The notes beneath the pieces were generated by a model. That model was not told where the DNA came from, made no database searches, and was given only the letters and a program-made list of their open reading frames with translations. Positions 7,180-14,058 of a DNA stretch of 17,114 nt are shown here, in pieces. This stretch comes from GCA-016699105 sp036518915 (GTDB lineage Bacteria; Patescibacteriota; Saccharimonadia; UBA4664), in contig DATDME010000058.1 of the NCBI GenBank assembly GCA_036518915.1, positions 1 through 17,114 of the forward strand, read 5' to 3'. Numbering within the stretch: the stretch's first letter is position 1; the number at the start of each line of letters is the position of its first letter. The translations under genes and the position numbers were made by a program.

Positions 7180-7902
7180 TTACTCTTTAGTAGCGGTTTC
7201 TTTGGCCTTGCTGGCATAAACCTTGGCGCCGTCAGCGGCGGCCTCCGCAATTGCGTGAGTAAACGCCTTCACCGAGCGCAAAGCGTCATCGTTACCCGGA
7301 ATCGGGTAATCCATCAGGTCTGGGTCGGCGTTGGTATCGGCAATGGCAATCACCGGGATGTTCAGCTTGCGGGCCTCAGCAATCGCGATAGCCTCAGTTG
7401 GGGCATCCACCACAAACACGGCGCCCGGCAGGCCGTCCATGTTCTTGATGCCACCGAAAATGCGGTTCAAGCCGGCCGCTTCGTTAGTAAAATCAAGCAC
7501 TTCCTTCTTGTTGTACTTGGAAGCAAAATCGCCCGATTCCAAACCATGCTCCAGGCGCTTCAGCCGGGCCACCCGCGAGCGAATCGTGCGGAAGTTAGTC
7601 AACATGCCACCCAGCCAGCGCTCGGTCACGTACGGCATGCCAGCAGCTTCAGCCTCTTCCTTCACGATCGGAGCCGCCTGGCGCTTGGTGCCCACAAACA
7701 GCACGGAACCGCCCTGTGCGGCTACCTCGCGGGCAAACTTCGTCGCCTCGGCCAAGAGCGGCGCGGTCTTCGTTAGGTCAATAATATGCACACCACCGCG
7801 GGTACCGTAGATATACTGCTTCATCTTGGGGTTCCAGCGACGGGTCTGGTGGCCGAAATGAGCTCCGGCCTCAAGCAATTCTTTGAGGTTAACCTCTGCC
7901 AT
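7180..7902 (-). CDS. rpsB: 30S ribosomal protein S2
   Basis: Component of the small ribosomal subunit. 240 residues from the chosen ATG at 7902, which has AAGGAGA at 7907-7913 at ideal distance and gives the standard N-terminus MAEVNLKELLEAGAHFGHQ; the upstream in-frame ATG at 7935 would add 11 unlike residues. Family signatures: GAHFGHQTRRWNPKM, GGVHIIDLTKT, VLFVGTKRQA, ERWLGGMLTNF, PGAVFVVDAPTEAIAIAEA and IPVIAIADTNADPDLMDYPIPGNDDA. First gene of the rpsB-tsf-frr cluster. Confidence 0.98.
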   Translation of the reverse strand: MAEVNLKELLEAGAHFGHQTRRWNPKMKQYIYGTRGGVHIIDLTKTAPLLAEATKFAREVAAQGGSVLFVGTKRQAAPIVKEEAEAAGMPYVTERWLGGMLTNFRTIRSRVARLKRLEHGLESGDFASKYNKKEVLDFTNEAAGLNRIFGGIKNMDGLPGAVFVVDAPTEAIAIAEARKLNIPVIAIADTNADPDLMDYPIPGNDDALRSVKAFTHAIAEAAADGAKVYASKAKETATKE

Positions 7903-7921
7903 GTTGTCTCCTTTTGACTTC

Positions 7922-7956
7922 ATCCAGCCACCCAAGCGGGAGGATTACGGCTGGAT
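7922..7956 (-). promoter_or_regulatory. Hairpin in the rpsB leader
   Basis: ATCCAGCC (7949-7956) pairs perfectly with GGCTGGAT (7922-7929); the 19-nt loop contains a further CCC-GCTT-GGG stem. The hairpin ends 8 nt before the Shine-Dalgarno of rpsB. S2 represses its own operon through the leader in other bacteria, so this is a candidate S2 operator, inferred from position only. Confidence 0.45.
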
Positions 7957-7975
7957 TGTTGGCGTTAATATAACG

Positions 7976-8004
7976 ATAACTTCGATACTCTAACAGATAG
8001 TCAA
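7976..8004 (-). promoter_or_regulatory. Candidate rpsB promoter
   Basis: TTGACT (7999-8004), 17-nt spacer, AGTTAT (7976-7981) on the - strand. The -35 is good and the -10 weak; TATCGT 3 nt further on is an alternative -10. Confidence 0.45.
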
Positions 8005-8057
8005 CGGATTTGCAAGAACAGTCGAGCCAACCAGTATGAAAATTTTGCTAATAGTAT

Positions 8058-8086
8058 TTGACATAGTGACAGTTAGTGGTTAAATA
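8058..8086 (+). promoter_or_regulatory. Promoter of the small secreted protein
   Basis: Perfect TTGACA (8058-8063), 17-nt spacer, TAAATA (8081-8086). Predicted start near 8093, about 46 nt before the ATG. Divergent from the rpsB promoter. Confidence 0.55.
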
Positions 8087-8138
8087 TTACACGGCAATTC
8101 GCCACGTTCAGTATCCGCGACACAGATGTGGAGTCCTC

Positions 8139-8510
8139 ATGAACCCCGTTCGGGTATTGGTGGCCGCTTGCGCCGCCGCCGTTCTCGCCCTGCTCGCCAG
8201 CGTCTCCCCCGCCGCCGCCGGCACCCGCTGGCACGACGAGTGCTCGCAGCGCAACAGCAGCTACGGCGTGCACCTCTCGGTCACCAGCGACGGTCACAAG
8301 ACCTGGGTCAGCTGGAGCAGCGAGCGCCCCGTGCACCACCTCAAGCTCTGGACCTACGGCAAGGACAACCCCAACTTGGTGGTTGTCGCCTTCAGCCGGA
8401 ACCAGGGGACGTCCTTGCTTCCCATGCTGGCGCTGCACGGCGTCCGCTTCGCCACCGCCTTCTTCGACCCCAACCCCAGCCCCGTCCTGGGCTGCGAACT
8501 CTACAAGTAG
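8139..8510 (+). CDS. Small secreted protein, unknown function
   Basis: 123 residues from ATG 8139, chosen because GTGGAG lies 5 nt upstream and because it opens a textbook Sec signal peptide: MNPVRV, hydrophobic VLVAACAAAVLALLASV, then a PAAA|G cleavage site after about residue 27. The mature part is ~96 residues with two cysteines (one near its start in HDEC, one near its end in LGCELYK), which could form one disulfide. It is rich in Trp/His/Ser and has almost exclusively G/C-ending codons. I recognise no domain. Signal peptide and codon use look actinobacterial, so acquisition from an actinobacterial host is possible but unproven. Single-gene unit with own promoter and hairpin. Confidence 0.75.
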   Translation: MNPVRVLVAACAAAVLALLASVSPAAAGTRWHDECSQRNSSYGVHLSVTSDGHKTWVSWSSERPVHHLKLWTYGKDNPNLVVVAFSRNQGTSLLPMLALHGVRFATAFFDPNPSPVLGCELYK

Positions 8511-8531
8511 TAGTTCGCCGATCTGAACGGC

Positions 8532-8567
8532 ACGGCCGGACCGGGTACCCATTCCCGGTCCGGCCGT
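8532..8567 (+). terminator. 14-bp GC hairpin after the secreted-protein gene
   Basis: Perfect 14-bp inverted repeat (8532-8545 with 8554-8567) around an 8-nt loop, 21 nt after the stop codon. No T-run follows. Resembles the hairpins at 877-915 and 1773-1810, which also follow exported-protein genes. Confidence 0.6.
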
Positions 8568-8663
8568 TACCGTGTTATAAACACTCTTATGTTTAAATAA
8601 GACCTTGATTACCCCATCCAACATCAAGTTAATCATCAAGTTCCGCCGAACCACTAAACGCCC

Positions 8664-8692
8664 TTGACCACCCCGCATTTATCAGGTAAGAT
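8664..8692 (+). promoter_or_regulatory. rpmE promoter, predicts a leaderless transcript
   Basis: TTGACC (8664-8669), 17-nt spacer, TAAGAT (8687-8692). The ATG starts 10 nt after the -10, so the RNA would begin about 2-3 nt before it; no Shine-Dalgarno is present. Just upstream, CTTGAT (8604-8609) and two ATCAAG copies (8623-8628, 8634-8639) form small inverted/direct repeats of unknown role. Confidence 0.65.
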
Positions 8693-8701
8693 AGTCGGGT
8701 T

Positions 8702-9022
8702 ATGAAAACTGGTATTCACCCCCAGGTTTACGAGACCACCGTTCACTGCAACGGTTGCAACACCACCTTCACGACTCACTCGACCGTGAAGGAAATTACC
8801 GTGGAAATCTGCTCCAACTGCCACCCGTTCTACACCGGTAAGCAGAAGCTGGTTGACACGGCTGGTCGCGTGGACCGCTTCAAGGCCCGCCAGGCTGCCG
8901 CCACCAAACACGCGGAAACCACCGCTGCCAAGGCCAACGCCAAAGACGCCGAGGCTGCCAAGCTGCAACAGCAATTGCAAGCCGAAACCGTCGACGCCGA
9001 AGCCGCTCCGGCCGAAGCCTAA
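8702..9022 (+). CDS. rpmE: 50S ribosomal protein L31 with extended C-terminus
   Basis: 106 residues; the first ~60 are L31, with zinc-ribbon cysteines C16, C19 (CNGC) and C37, C40 (CSNC) and the signature CHPFYTGKQK. This is the zinc-binding form. The ~45-residue Ala/Lys/Glu-rich tail goes beyond the usual ~70-residue length and is predicted helical or disordered; such tails occur in Patescibacteria L31 and may extend along the ribosome surface. Start ATG 8702 is fixed by homology and lies just after the promoter. Confidence 0.95.
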   Translation: MKTGIHPQVYETTVHCNGCNTTFTTHSTVKEITVEICSNCHPFYTGKQKLVDTAGRVDRFKARQAAATKHAETTAAKANAKDAEAAKLQQQLQAETVDAEAAPAEA

Positions 9023-9042
9023 AGCTCACTCGCTCCAAACGA

Positions 9043-9065
9043 ACCGCCCACCTGGGCGGTTTTTT
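9043..9065 (+). terminator. Intrinsic terminator of rpmE
   Basis: ACCGCCC (9043-9049) pairs with GGGCGGT (9054-9060) around ACCT and runs into six T (9060-9065). Classical rho-independent terminator 20 nt after the rpmE stop. Confidence 0.9.
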
Positions 9066-9147
9066 GGTACCTGCGCTCAAGGTGCTTATGCTTTATACTC
9101 AAACTTGCGCCCGCCCAGCCCGTTCCTTCTCATCACAGGAGGCCCTC

Positions 9148-9855
9148 GTGGCATCAGTGCCAAGCCGACCGCAAGACTTGCCCTACGAATCCCCATGGGT
9201 TAATAGAGCCGACAAGTACGCCGCCGTATTCGCCGCCCTGCCGTCGCATCAAGCAGTCGTTCAAGCTGCAGCCCTACAAGCCGGTGCCTTCTACTTCATG
9301 GGCCACGCGCCCATTGCCGACATCGGCTGCGGCCCAGGCCACCTTGGAGAGACCCTCCTCCGCAACGATGTGCCGGCGGGCCAATTACACAGCTTCGATC
9401 CTTCGAGCCGCATGCGCGAACTTGCCGCACTACGCGGCATGTTCGCCGAGCCAGGCAGCCTGACACAAATCCCTCTCCCCGACGGCGTGCTCGGCGTAGC
9501 GGTCTCAGTTCACAATCTCTACCTACTCTCGGCTGCCAAGCAAGCCGACGCCATGGCGGAGTTGGCGCGGGTTGTCCGGTCGGGCGGCCGCTTGGTCTTG
9601 GTCAATTCAATTACGCCCGACCTCGGTCCGCTCGTCGCGGAATTCCGGGCGCTCGTGGCTGCCGGCCGGCTCAATGCCAAACAGATATCCAATCTGGAGG
9701 CCTGGGCCGCCGCCGTCGAAGCCTCCAGCAGCAGCTTCACCTTCTTGCCGGCTCATGAGTTGGCCGATCTGGTGAGACTGCACTTCGGCCCGGTCCGGCT
9801 CATCGAGCCAGTCTACTTGGGCCTAAGCCGATTGATCGTCGCTGTCCGTCGCTAG
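9148..9855 (+). CDS. Class I SAM-dependent methyltransferase
   Basis: 235 residues. GTG 9148 is chosen because GGAGG ends 5 nt upstream (9138-9142); the frame is open further up, but that would run through the rpmE terminator. SAM-binding motif I IADIGCGPGHLGE at about 56-68, an acidic residue after the next strand (HSFDPSSRM), motif near IPLPDGVLGVAVSVHNLYLL, and post-strand VVRSGGRLVLVNSI: a Methyltransf_11-type Rossmann fold. The substrate cannot be told. It is not PrmC, since the NPPY motif is missing, despite lying directly before prfA. A -10-like TATACT lies at 9094-9099. Confidence 0.8.
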   Translation: MASVPSRPQDLPYESPWVNRADKYAAVFAALPSHQAVVQAAALQAGAFYFMGHAPIADIGCGPGHLGETLLRNDVPAGQLHSFDPSSRMRELAALRGMFAEPGSLTQIPLPDGVLGVAVSVHNLYLLSAAKQADAMAELARVVRSGGRLVLVNSITPDLGPLVAEFRALVAAGRLNAKQISNLEAWAAAVEASSSSFTFLPAHELADLVRLHFGPVRLIEPVYLGLSRLIVAVRR

Positions 9856-9982
9856 GACCATCCTGCAAACAGGATGTTGACCGTGGGTGAGCGCAACCAA
9901 TCCATCGCTGGCACCGGGGCGGCCAACGCTCCGGTGCAGCCGCGCCCTCGCCAAAAACCTCGGCAATTCCTGCGATTTATGC

Positions 9983-9988
9983 TATAAA
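9983..9988 (+). promoter_or_regulatory. prfA -10 element, start-proximal
   Basis: TATAAA 9 nt before ATG 9998, with TCGGCA (9960-9965) as a 4/6 -35 at 17 nt. Context GCTATAAATA recurs before the SpoU gene (11531-11540). Predicts a leaderless prfA mRNA. Confidence 0.5.
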
Positions 9989-9997
9989 TACATGGTT

Positions 9998-11071
9998 ATG
10001 AATCCTCCCGCCGACCCCACCGAACAAAAATTCCGCGACGAAAACGCGTCCCTGGCCGAGCAAATGACCAACCCGGCTTTATTTGGCACGCCCGAAATGG
10101 TCAAACTGGCCAAGCGCCAAGCCGAAATTGCACCCCTCATTGGCCTTTATGATGCCCGCGCTCAAATCGCCGACCATCTCGCCCAATCCCAGGACATGGC
10201 CTCCGACCCCGACCTTGGCGAACTCGCTCGTGAAGAAATCCCCGAGCTCGAGCAGCAGCTTGCGGACGTCAATGACAAGCTCCGCATCGCCCTTGTTCCC
10301 AAGGATCCAGCCGACGCCAAGAACGCCATCATCGAAATTCGGGCCGGCGCCGGCGGCGACGAAGCCTCCCTCTTTGCCGGCGAGCTCTACCGCATGTATG
10401 CCCGCTACATTGAACCCCGCCCCGGCTGGCACATCGAGCTGATTTCCGAAAGCCCCAGCGAAGTCGGTGGTTACAAGGAAATTATTTTTGAGGTCAAGGG
10501 TGACGACGCCTACGGCTGGCTCAAGTACGAATCGGGCGTCCACCGGGTGCAGCGCGTGCCCGAAACCGAGTCCCAAGGCCGCGTCCATACTTCCACCGTC
10601 ACCGTGGCCGTGCTGCCCGAGGCCGAAGAAACCGACATCGAAATTAACGAGGCCGACCTCCGCATTGATGTGTACCGCAGCTCCGGCCACGGCGGCCAAT
10701 CCGTCAATACCACCGACTCCGCCGTCCGCCTAACCCACATCCCGACCGGCCTCGTCGTCACCTGCCAAGACGAAAAGTCGCAGCTCAAGAACAAGCTCAA
10801 AGCCATGAGCGTGCTGCGCTCGCGCCTGCTAGCCATGCAGCGCGAAGAAGCCGAGCGCGCCGGCCGTGAAGCCCGCCTCTCCCAAATTGGCACCGGCGAC
10901 CGCTCCGAAAAAATTCGCACCTACAACTTCCCCCAAGACCGCGTCACCGACCACCGCATTGGCCGCACCCAGCATGGCCTGCCTGGCTTCATGACCGGTC
11001 AAATTGGCGATATGCTCGATACCCTGCGCGCCGAAGACCTGCGCCTCAAGCTTGAGCAGGCCGCGGCCTAA
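9998..11071 (+). CDS. prfA: Peptide chain release factor 1
   Basis: Terminates translation at UAA and UAG. 357 residues, normal length. Domain 1 helices 10-100; codon-recognition PxT motif as PET at 188-190 (RF2 would have SPF); catalytic GGQ at 232-234 in SSGHGGQSVN; C-terminal FPQDRVTDHRIGRT. ATG 9998 is preferred over ATG 9992 because the -10 hexamer ends at 9988; the longer open frame to 9887 is not supported. No Shine-Dalgarno. The stop TAA overlaps the convergent coiled-coil gene by 4 nt. Confidence 0.96.
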   Translation: MNPPADPTEQKFRDENASLAEQMTNPALFGTPEMVKLAKRQAEIAPLIGLYDARAQIADHLAQSQDMASDPDLGELAREEIPELEQQLADVNDKLRIALVPKDPADAKNAIIEIRAGAGGDEASLFAGELYRMYARYIEPRPGWHIELISESPSEVGGYKEIIFEVKGDDAYGWLKYESGVHRVQRVPETESQGRVHTSTVTVAVLPEAEETDIEINEADLRIDVYRSSGHGGQSVNTTDSAVRLTHIPTGLVVTCQDEKSQLKNKLKAMSVLRSRLLAMQREEAERAGREARLSQIGTGDRSEKIRTYNFPQDRVTDHRIGRTQHGLPGFMTGQIGDMLDTLRAEDLRLKLEQAAA

Positions 11072-11454
11072 CTAGGCCGGGCAGCTTGTTCGAGCCGATC
11101 AACCCGCCGCTCCAACTCACCCAGCCGCTGATCATGATCACGCTCAACTAAACCAAGCGCCATGATAATGCGAGACTCTACGTGACCAAGTTCAGATTTC
11201 AGGTGAGCCAAGCCAGATTTCACATGGTCCAGCTCCGAACCCAAACGAACCACGCCGGACTTCACATCACCCAGTTCCGACTTCACGTCGCCCAACTCCG
11301 ACTTCACATCGCCCAATTCCGACTTCACGTCGCCCAACTCCGACTTCACATCGCCCAACTCGGATTTCATTTCGGCAAGTTCAACCTTAAGCTCCTGCTG
11401 AGAATCGGCCACAATCACTTTAATCGCTTGCAAATCTTCTGTCGTCAGGCTCAT
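11068..11454 (-). CDS. Small coiled-coil protein with tandem heptads (copy 1)
   Basis: 128 residues. N-terminus MSLTTEDLQAI, then a charged helix with the heptad unit ELGDVKS repeated five times in near-identical form, less regular heptads to about residue 95, and the C-terminal block RIIMALGLVERDHDQRLGELERRVDRLEQ. Hydrophobic V/L positions are spaced 3-4, as in a coiled coil. Paralogous to the gene at 12368-12613: same N-terminal MSLT-DL and same C-terminal ALG-VERDHD-R-GELERRV-RLEQ. ATG 11454 has AGAAGG 8 nt upstream; ATG 11460 would leave only 2 nt. The TAG stop interlocks with the prfA stop (CTAA). No function known; possibly an oligomerising scaffold. Confidence 0.8.
   Translation of the reverse strand: MSLTTEDLQAIKVIVADSQQELKVELAEMKSELGDVKSELGDVKSELGDVKSELGDVKSELGDVKSGVVRLGSELDHVKSGLAHLKSELGHVESRIIMALGLVERDHDQRLGELERRVDRLEQAARPS
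11258..11362 (-). repeat. 21-bp tandem repeat encoding identical heptads
   Basis: Five 21-bp units (11258, 11279, 11300, 11321, 11342), in frame; units 2 and 4 are identical and the others differ at one to a few, mostly third-codon, positions. A degenerate sixth unit follows at 11363-11383. Copy 2 of the gene lacks this expansion, suggesting recent amplification by slippage. Confidence 0.85.
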
Positions 11455-11479
11455 CGTCATATCCTTCTGGTTACAGTGT

Positions 11480-11538
11480 ATAATATCGGTGCCAATTCAT
11501 AATACCATACAAACACCGTACATGCTATGTGCTATAAA
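11480..11538. promoter_or_regulatory. Divergent promoter region (coiled-coil copy 1 / SpoU gene)
   Basis: For the - strand gene: TATTAT at 11480-11485 inside TATTATACACT, a sequence that recurs at 16968-16978 as the displaced promoter of copy 2. For the + strand gene: TATAAA at 11533-11538, 11 nt before ATG 11550, plus a second TATAAA at 11541-11546. No convincing -35 hexamers. Confidence 0.5.
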
Positions 11539-11549
11539 TATATAAACTA

Positions 11550-12371
11550 ATGTCCACCCTCGACCACTACCCCACCATCACCAGCACCGCCAACCCCACC
11601 GTGAGGGCCCTGCGCGAACTGCAGAAACGCTCTGACCGCGACGAGCGCGGCCTCTTCCTCATTGAGGGCTACCGCGCCGTTACCCGCGCCCTGGAAGTGG
11701 GCTATCATCTCGAAGAGCTCTACTTCGCGCCAGAATGGTTCCTCGGCGAGAACGAACCCGACGTCATCGAGCAAGCAGCCGCCACCGGCACCCGTATCAT
11801 CCGCCTCGGCAAAGACGCCCTCGCCAAAATTGCCTACCGCGACCGGCCTGAAGGACTGATTGCCGTGGGCAAGCAATGGCACACCAGCCTGACCGAGCTT
11901 AACCTACCCGCCAACCCCTTCCTGATTGTGATTGAAGCCATCGAAAAACCCGGCAACCTCGGCACCATCCTGCGCTCGGCCGATGCCACCGGCGCCGACG
12001 CCGTCATCATTTGCGACGGCGTCACCGACCTGTTCAATCCGAACGTGGTGCGCGCCTCCACCGGCGTAATGTTCAAGGTACCTACCGTGGTTACCAGCAC
12101 GCCTGACACCATAAATTTTCTCCACAAACGCCACATCCAATCGGTTGGCGCCATCGTGCAAGCCGCGCATAACTACACCGACGTCGATTATCGCCCTGCC
12201 ACCGCCATCGTCATGGGAAGCGAGCAATTCGGCCTCTCCCAGACCTGGCAGAAGGCCTGCAACCGGCCCGTGCGCCTGCCCATGCTTGGCCTAGCCGACT
12301 CCCTCAATGTGAGCGCCGCCACCGTTGTACTAGCCTACGAAGTCGTACGGCAACGCCAACTACTCAGCTAG
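11550..12371 (+). CDS. SpoU/TrmH-family RNA 2'-O-methyltransferase
   Basis: Methylates a ribose 2'-OH in rRNA or tRNA. 273 residues: N-terminal substrate-binding domain (about 10-110, with FLIEGYRAVTRAL at 36-48) then the SPOUT trefoil-knot domain with motif 1 IEKPGNLGTILRSADATGAD (131-150), motif 2 VMGSEQFGLS (221-230) and motif 3 LPMLGLADSLNVSAATVVLAYE (243-264). The layout is that of RlmB/TsnR-like 23S rRNA enzymes, but the exact target is not decidable. ATG 11550 follows a TATAAA by 11 nt with no Shine-Dalgarno. Its TAG stop is shared as the palindrome CTAG with the convergent coiled-coil gene. Confidence 0.92.
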   Translation: MSTLDHYPTITSTANPTVRALRELQKRSDRDERGLFLIEGYRAVTRALEVGYHLEELYFAPEWFLGENEPDVIEQAAATGTRIIRLGKDALAKIAYRDRPEGLIAVGKQWHTSLTELNLPANPFLIVIEAIEKPGNLGTILRSADATGADAVIICDGVTDLFNPNVVRASTGVMFKVPTVVTSTPDTINFLHKRHIQSVGAIVQAAHNYTDVDYRPATAIVMGSEQFGLSQTWQKACNRPVRLPMLGLADSLNVSAATVVLAYEVVRQRQLLS

Positions 12372-12613
12372 TGAACTGACGCCGATTGTTCCAGCCGACC
12401 AACCCGACGTTCTAACTCGCCAATGCGGCTATCATGATCGCGCTCCACAAAGCCCAATGCGGTTACGATCCGGTCCTCCATCCGATCAAGGTCTACCTTT
12501 AGCTCTGCCTTGAGCTCTGCCTTGAGCTCGGCTTTAAACTCAACCCGAAACGAGCCCAGTTCGGCCTTCATCACCTGCTGAATTTTACCTAAGTCGTCTG
12601 CCGTCAAGCTCAT
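12368..12613 (-). CDS. Small coiled-coil protein (copy 2), promoter displaced by transposon
   Basis: 81 residues from ATG 12613 (AAGGGG 7 nt upstream). MSLTADDLGKIQQ start, short Lys/Glu helix with repeated ELKA units, and C-terminal RIVTALGFVERDHDSRIGELERRVGRLEQ matching copy 1. It lacks the heptad expansion. Stop TAG overlaps the SpoU gene stop in CTAG. Its leader is cut by the transposon: duplication TCTCTTAT (12626-12633) starts in the Shine-Dalgarno region, so the coding sequence and ribosome site are intact but the native promoter is now at ~16973. It may be silent or driven from the transposon end. Confidence 0.75.
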   Translation of the reverse strand: MSLTADDLGKIQQVMKAELGSFRVEFKAELKAELKAELKVDLDRMEDRIVTALGFVERDHDSRIGELERRVGRLEQSASVH

Positions 12614-12625
12614 GACCAATCCCCT

Positions 12626-12633
12626 TCTCTTAT
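12626..12633. repeat. Left target-site duplication
   Basis: TCTCTTAT directly outside the left inverted repeat, identical to 16959-16966. Eight bp is the duplication length typical of the IS1595 family. Confidence 0.92.
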
Positions 12634-12657
12634 CGCGCCTATATGCTTGACAGACCC
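12634..12657. repeat. Left terminal inverted repeat of the transposon
   Basis: 24 bp beginning CGCGCCTATAT and ending TTGACAGACCC. It matches the reverse complement of 16935-16958 at 23 of 24 positions (G at 12645 is the difference). Confidence 0.92.
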
Positions 12658-12686
12658 ACGCTCAAAACATAACACATAAGTTTGAG

Positions 12687-13373
12687 CTACTTCTTGTTGC
12701 TCTTACTGCGCTTAACGATTTCATCATTACTAATTGGTGGCGTGCTAGCCATTATCCTAACGGCTTCAGTGAAGTCGTTATCGTTAGTCCCTCTGGAGTG
12801 TTTCTGGTCCTCGTGTTGTAACGCATGCTGTTCTTCGCTCAGCGCGAGACCAGCTTGCAACTCACGGATGATAAAGCCGACTTGGCTCAAAGCCATACCA
12901 GACCCAAGCGGGCCTGACGAGTTTTCGCCGACTGATGGAAGGGTTCGTAGGGCAGCACGAACCTCTGGTGACATGTGACCTAGTTGCCAGTGTATCTCAT
13001 CTTCGACGGCATCTGGCTGGTCTGGGTTGGCAAGGCCGATGGCTTTGGCGACATAAGCGGCAGCGCTCAGCGCGTGTGAACCCATATGGCAAACGGCGAC
13101 AGCCTGGCCAGCGGCATGAGCGATAGCTTTGGCGACTGGTGACTTTACCTCACTAGCACTGACACCACCAGTGAACCGACGACGGATTTCGTCGGCAGTA
13201 TTTAACTCTCCTCTTGCGAACGCTCGAGTCCGAGCAATGAGAGCTTGAAGTCGGTCATCCCCTGAAACTTCAGCCTCAAATAGCCCTAGGACCCGCTCAA
13301 CGCAATCGGCAGCCCATGCGGCAACAAGACGTCGGTCGGCTTCGCTTAGTGTCTGTGGAGATCTTTCACGCAT
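12687..13373 (-). CDS. Imm5-like putative immunity protein (copy 1)
   Basis: 228 residues. Alpha-helical, with family features: AAWAADCVERVLGLFEAE near the start, a D-RLQALI-RTRAFARGE segment, a block KAIAHAAGQAVAVCHMGSHALSAAAYVAKAI, and a C-terminal IHWQLGHMSPEVRAALRTLP. This matches the group annotated as Imm5-like or putative immunity protein, proposed from polymorphic-toxin loci; the biochemical role is not established. A further ~75 residues follow the conserved unit, with a basic C-terminus. TAGAAT lies 6 nt before ATG 13373, so a leaderless start is likely. Last gene in the cargo series. Confidence 0.7.
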   Translation of the reverse strand: MRERSPQTLSEADRRLVAAWAADCVERVLGLFEAEVSGDDRLQALIARTRAFARGELNTADEIRRRFTGGVSASEVKSPVAKAIAHAAGQAVAVCHMGSHALSAAAYVAKAIGLANPDQPDAVEDEIHWQLGHMSPEVRAALRTLPSVGENSSGPLGSGMALSQVGFIIRELQAGLALSEEQHALQHEDQKHSRGTNDNDFTEAVRIMASTPPISNDEIVKRSKSNKK

Positions 13374-13489
13374 TACTCTATTCTATCATCCCGGTGCTCT
13401 ACAAAGACTTAAGTAGCACAATGTCTCTAATGCCACTCCAACACACGGGCTTGTCCCGCACGTCTTCAAGGGCGGTGGCCTGTACGGCC

Positions 13490-14044
13490 CTAGCCGCGCA
13501 AAGCCGAATCGAGTTCAAAGAAGAGCACATCTAAACGGCTATCTTTCTTGGGCTGAGGCGGCATGCTCTCTAAAATGTAACGAGCTTCAGAAGGGGCGTC
13601 ATTAATAGCGCGTTGTAGCATAGCGTTGCCTATGCCGTGGTCATTACCGGCATCCACCTCGAGAGCCAATGCGGCATAAACTACAGGCCCAAGCACATGT
13701 CTCGCTTGCCTGATTCCCTGCAAACCCGTTTGGAGATCGGTATGCATATAGGCGACTGAGGCCGTCAATGTGGCAGCGCGTGCCGCGTACTTTGACGGAT
13801 CGTCCACGTCCTTGCCTGCCTTCATGGCAGCTAGGGCAAGCATGCGAAGGTTCTTGTCGCGCTTTTTGCCTTGGCCAAACTCTCGTCCTGCCGCAACCGC
13901 CTCACGGGGGCGTGTGTCGTCTGAATGACGGCTCTCGAACACTGATAGTGCTTCTTCGGCATAACCCGCCGCCCACAAAGCCACAACGCGCAGTAATTCT
14001 TGCTCTTGTGTTGAATCTCTTAACTTCCGGGGTTCTGGTTTCAT
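13490..14044 (-). CDS. Imm5-like putative immunity protein (copy 2, divergent)
   Basis: 184 residues. Shares with the other copies the opening VALWAAGYAEEALSVFES, the acidic DDTRPREAVAAGREFGQGK segment and an Ala-rich helical centre; the AAGQAVAVAH block is degenerate (ARAATLTASVAYMH). The C-terminus SEARYILESMPPQ parallels PEVRAALRTLP of copy 1. ATG 14044 lies 14 nt after the stop of the frameshifted copy 3, so these could be co-transcribed; AT-rich -10-like TATTAT (14051-14056) is 6 nt upstream. The most diverged of the three, so the family call rests mainly on the N-terminal half. Confidence 0.6.
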   Translation of the reverse strand: MKPEPRKLRDSTQEQELLRVVALWAAGYAEEALSVFESRHSDDTRPREAVAAGREFGQGKKRDKNLRMLALAAMKAGKDVDDPSKYAARAATLTASVAYMHTDLQTGLQGIRQARHVLGPVVYAALALEVDAGNDHGIGNAMLQRAINDAPSEARYILESMPPQPKKDSRLDVLFFELDSALRG

Positions 14045-14058
14045 ACTCTTATAATATA

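Noticed and set aside
9064..9147. Upstream start of the methyltransferase at TTG 9064
   Set aside because: It lies in the rpmE terminator T-run; GTG 9148 has a strong GGAGG.
9148..9855. PrmC (release factor glutamine methyltransferase) next to prfA
   Set aside because: The NPPY catalytic motif is absent; only generic class I SAM-binding motifs are present.
9887..9997. 37-residue N-terminal extension of RF1
   Set aside because: No ribosome site, unlike RF1 N-termini, and the promoter -10 lies at 9983-9988 inside it.
11258..11383. CRISPR-like regular repeats
   Set aside because: Units are contiguous with no spacers and encode in-frame heptads of a coiled coil.
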